Below are positions 62,707 through 64,000 of a stretch of 64,000 nucleotides of DNA, one piece after another (position 1 is the stretch's first letter; every line of letters starts with the position of its first letter). Made by a program: the position numbers and the translations under genes. Below the pieces are notes generated by a model. The model searched no databases, had not been told where the DNA came from, and was given only the letters and a program-made list of their open reading frames with translations. The stretch is from assembly GCA_963711455.1 (NCBI GenBank), contig CAVQEH010000006.1:620001-684000 (forward strand). Reading direction: 5' to 3'. The stretch comes from DATFVA01 sp963711455. Lineage in GTDB: Bacteria > Bacteroidota > Ignavibacteria > Ignavibacteriales > Ignavibacteriaceae.

Positions 62707-63606
62707 ATGAATAAATTTAAAGGTGAAACTGCACTTATTACAGCGACATTAATCTGGGGTGCTACATTTACTATCATAAAAGGTGCTTTGCACGATGTTT
62801 CACCTTTGGTATTTATTGCATTCAGGTTTTCATTTGCTGCCATAATACTTATTCCGTTTTTATTCAGGGAAATCAAAAAAATTACAAAACCGGTTTTGTA
62901 TGGCGGTGCACTTTTAGGGGTATTTTATTTCCTGGGTTTTTCGACACAGACAATCGGTTTGAATTATACTTCTGCAACAAAATCCGGATTTATAACAGGC
63001 ACATTTATAATTTTCACACCGATACTCCAGATCATTTTAGAAAAAAAATACCCTTCTAAAGGAAGTTTAACCGGAATTTTTTTAGCTATCATCGGACTGA
63101 TTTTCCTTTCAAGCAGCGGAAAATCAGTATTATCTGTTTTTTCAGAAATCGGTCAAAGTTTTAACCTCGGAGATTTTTTTACTTTACTTTGCGCATTCTT
63201 TTTTTCGCTTTATGTAGTTTATCTTGATATTGTAAGCAAGAAATATGATTATAAACCGTTAGTATTTCTACAAATAACGGTTACGGCAGTATTTGGAATT
63301 ATTTTCGCCTGCATTTTACCTTTATTCGGATTGGAAAACTCTCACATTGAATTTACAGCAAACCTGTTATTTGCGCTGGGATATACTTCCATACTTGCAA
63401 CAGTAATTACAACTATTCTAATGACCAAATACCAGAAACTGATCATTCCGGCGAGGGCAGGGATCATTTATTCATTCGAACCTATCTTTTCTGCTGTCGT
63501 TGCTTTTTTTGTGTTAAGAGAAAAAATCTCTAATTTTGGATTTATTGGAGGTGCACTTATATTTTCAGGACTTCTGGTTTCTGAACTGATTGACAAAAAG
63601 AGATGA
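62707..63606 (+). CDS. EamA/DMT-family transporter
   Basis: A 299-residue protein with ten predicted membrane helices in two EamA halves, each with a short conserved helix (LIWGATFTIIKGAL; LGYTSILATVITTILMTKYQ). Typical of RhaT/YdcZ-type metabolite exporters. Substrate unknown. Lies 26 bp after era and 6 bp before acyP, so it is within that transcript. Confidence 0.92.
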   Translation: MNKFKGETALITATLIWGATFTIIKGALHDVSPLVFIAFRFSFAAIILIPFLFREIKKITKPVLYGGALLGVFYFLGFSTQTIGLNYTSATKSGFITGTFIIFTPILQIILEKKYPSKGSLTGIFLAIIGLIFLSSSGKSVLSVFSEIGQSFNLGDFFTLLCAFFFSLYVVYLDIVSKKYDYKPLVFLQITVTAVFGIIFACILPLFGLENSHIEFTANLLFALGYTSILATVITTILMTKYQKLIIPARAGIIYSFEPIFSAVVAFFVLREKISNFGFIGGALIFSGLLVSELIDKKR

Positions 63607-63612
63607 AGAATT

Positions 63613-63897
63613 ATGGCTAATGACGAAAAACGTGCGGAAATAATTGCAAATGGATTAGTACAAGGAGTAGGTTTCAGATATTTCATTATAAAAAATGCTG
63701 AAAGTCTCGGACTTAATGGTTATTCGAAAAATCTTTTTTCGGGGGAAGTGCTTACAGTGGTCGAAGGAAATAAAGCAAAAATTGAGGAGTTGTTTAAAAG
63801 AATTAAAATTGGTCCTTCGCATGCTTCTGTAAATAATTGTAAAATAATATGGGGAGAAAGTAAAAATGAATTCACACATTTTGAGATAAGGTATTGA
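63613..63897 (+). CDS. acyP: Acylphosphatase
   Basis: A 94-residue acylphosphatase that hydrolyses acyl phosphates such as 1,3-bisphosphoglycerate. The phosphate loop GLVQGVGFRYF contains the catalytic arginine, and NGYSKNLFSGEVLTVVEG contains the conserved asparagine. Its stop overlaps the ispF start (TTGA). Confidence 0.95.
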   Translation: MANDEKRAEIIANGLVQGVGFRYFIIKNAESLGLNGYSKNLFSGEVLTVVEGNKAKIEELFKRIKIGPSHASVNNCKIIWGESKNEFTHFEIRY

Positions 63898-64000
63898 ACC
63901 AACAATTCAGAACTGGTTTTGGTTTTGACGTACACGCCTTTGCAGAAAATCGCAAGCTGATTTTAGGTGGAATAAAAATCACTCATTTAAAAGGACTGCT
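63894..64000 (+). CDS. ispF: 2-C-methyl-D-erythritol 2,4-cyclodiphosphate synthase (partial, N-terminus)
   Basis: The frame runs off the window end after 35 codons. TTG at 63894 follows ATAAGG and overlaps the acyP stop. The N-terminus carries the GFGFDVHAF block, whose aspartate and histidine bind the metal in the family, then LILGGIKITHLKGLL. It is a step in the MEP isoprenoid pathway. Only the start is visible. Confidence 0.9.
   Translation, partial: MNQQFRTGFGFDVHAFAENRKLILGGIKITHLKGL

Overview
The window looks like a chromosomal segment of an Ignavibacteria-type bacterium (Bacteroidota/Chlorobiota group). The DNA is AT-rich. Five large secreted proteins end in the type IX secretion (T9SS) C-terminal domain, with the 'NYPNPFNPTT' signature typical of Ignavibacteriales. 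There is also a CarboxypepD_reg/TonB-dependent receptor, a hybrid Reg_prop histidine kinase with an AraC domain, and a PurS/PurQ/small-PurL purine set. I see no rRNA, tRNA, CRISPR array or intact insertion sequence. The genus assignment is inference.

Layout. 0.1-6.1 kb (minus strand): ndk-sucD, a membrane protein, two tatA paralogues, purQ-purS, pssA-psd and a highly diverged PurC-like protein. 6.2-9.8 kb (plus): ybaB-recR, a methyltransferase, two NTF2-like lipoproteins (the second apparently starts at ATT), and ftsX. 9.9-16.3 kb: exopolysaccharide export (SLBB protein, Wzc-type tyrosine autokinase, OPX porin, second chain-length protein) ending in UDP-xylose synthase. 16.4-19.6 kb: purL and a BrkB-type membrane protein. 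19.7-22.6 kb: a nitrosative-stress group (Rrf2 regulator with three cysteines, NapH/CcoG-like ferredoxin, ScdA/RIC, truncated haemoglobin). A matching inverted repeat lies before both the regulator and the ferredoxin gene.

22.6-25.9 kb is a decayed accessory island. It holds an orphan methyltransferase, a broken lipoprotein gene, a frameshifted 5' fragment of marC, an MntA/HEPN toxin-antitoxin pair whose HEPN gene carries a stop exactly at the catalytic arginine, and a marC gene with a one-base frameshift. 26-43 kb is a secretome region: five T9SS cargo proteins (two-component-style propellers and beta-helices), a lipoprotein, the 1419-residue hybrid sensor-regulator and a MuiA protein with an inserted receptor-like domain.

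43.4-51.1 kb: a DUF2400 protein, an oligopeptide transporter followed by an MFSD1-like dipeptide-type transporter, a predicted outer-membrane protein, an M29 aminopeptidase, and def-fmt. 51.3-55.3 kb: three PLP enzymes of transsulfuration, closed by a strong terminator. 55.4-60.3 kb: envelope proteins including a TonB-dependent receptor. 60.5-64 kb: an ECF sigma/anti-sigma pair, era, an EamA transporter, acyP, and the first part of ispF running off the end.
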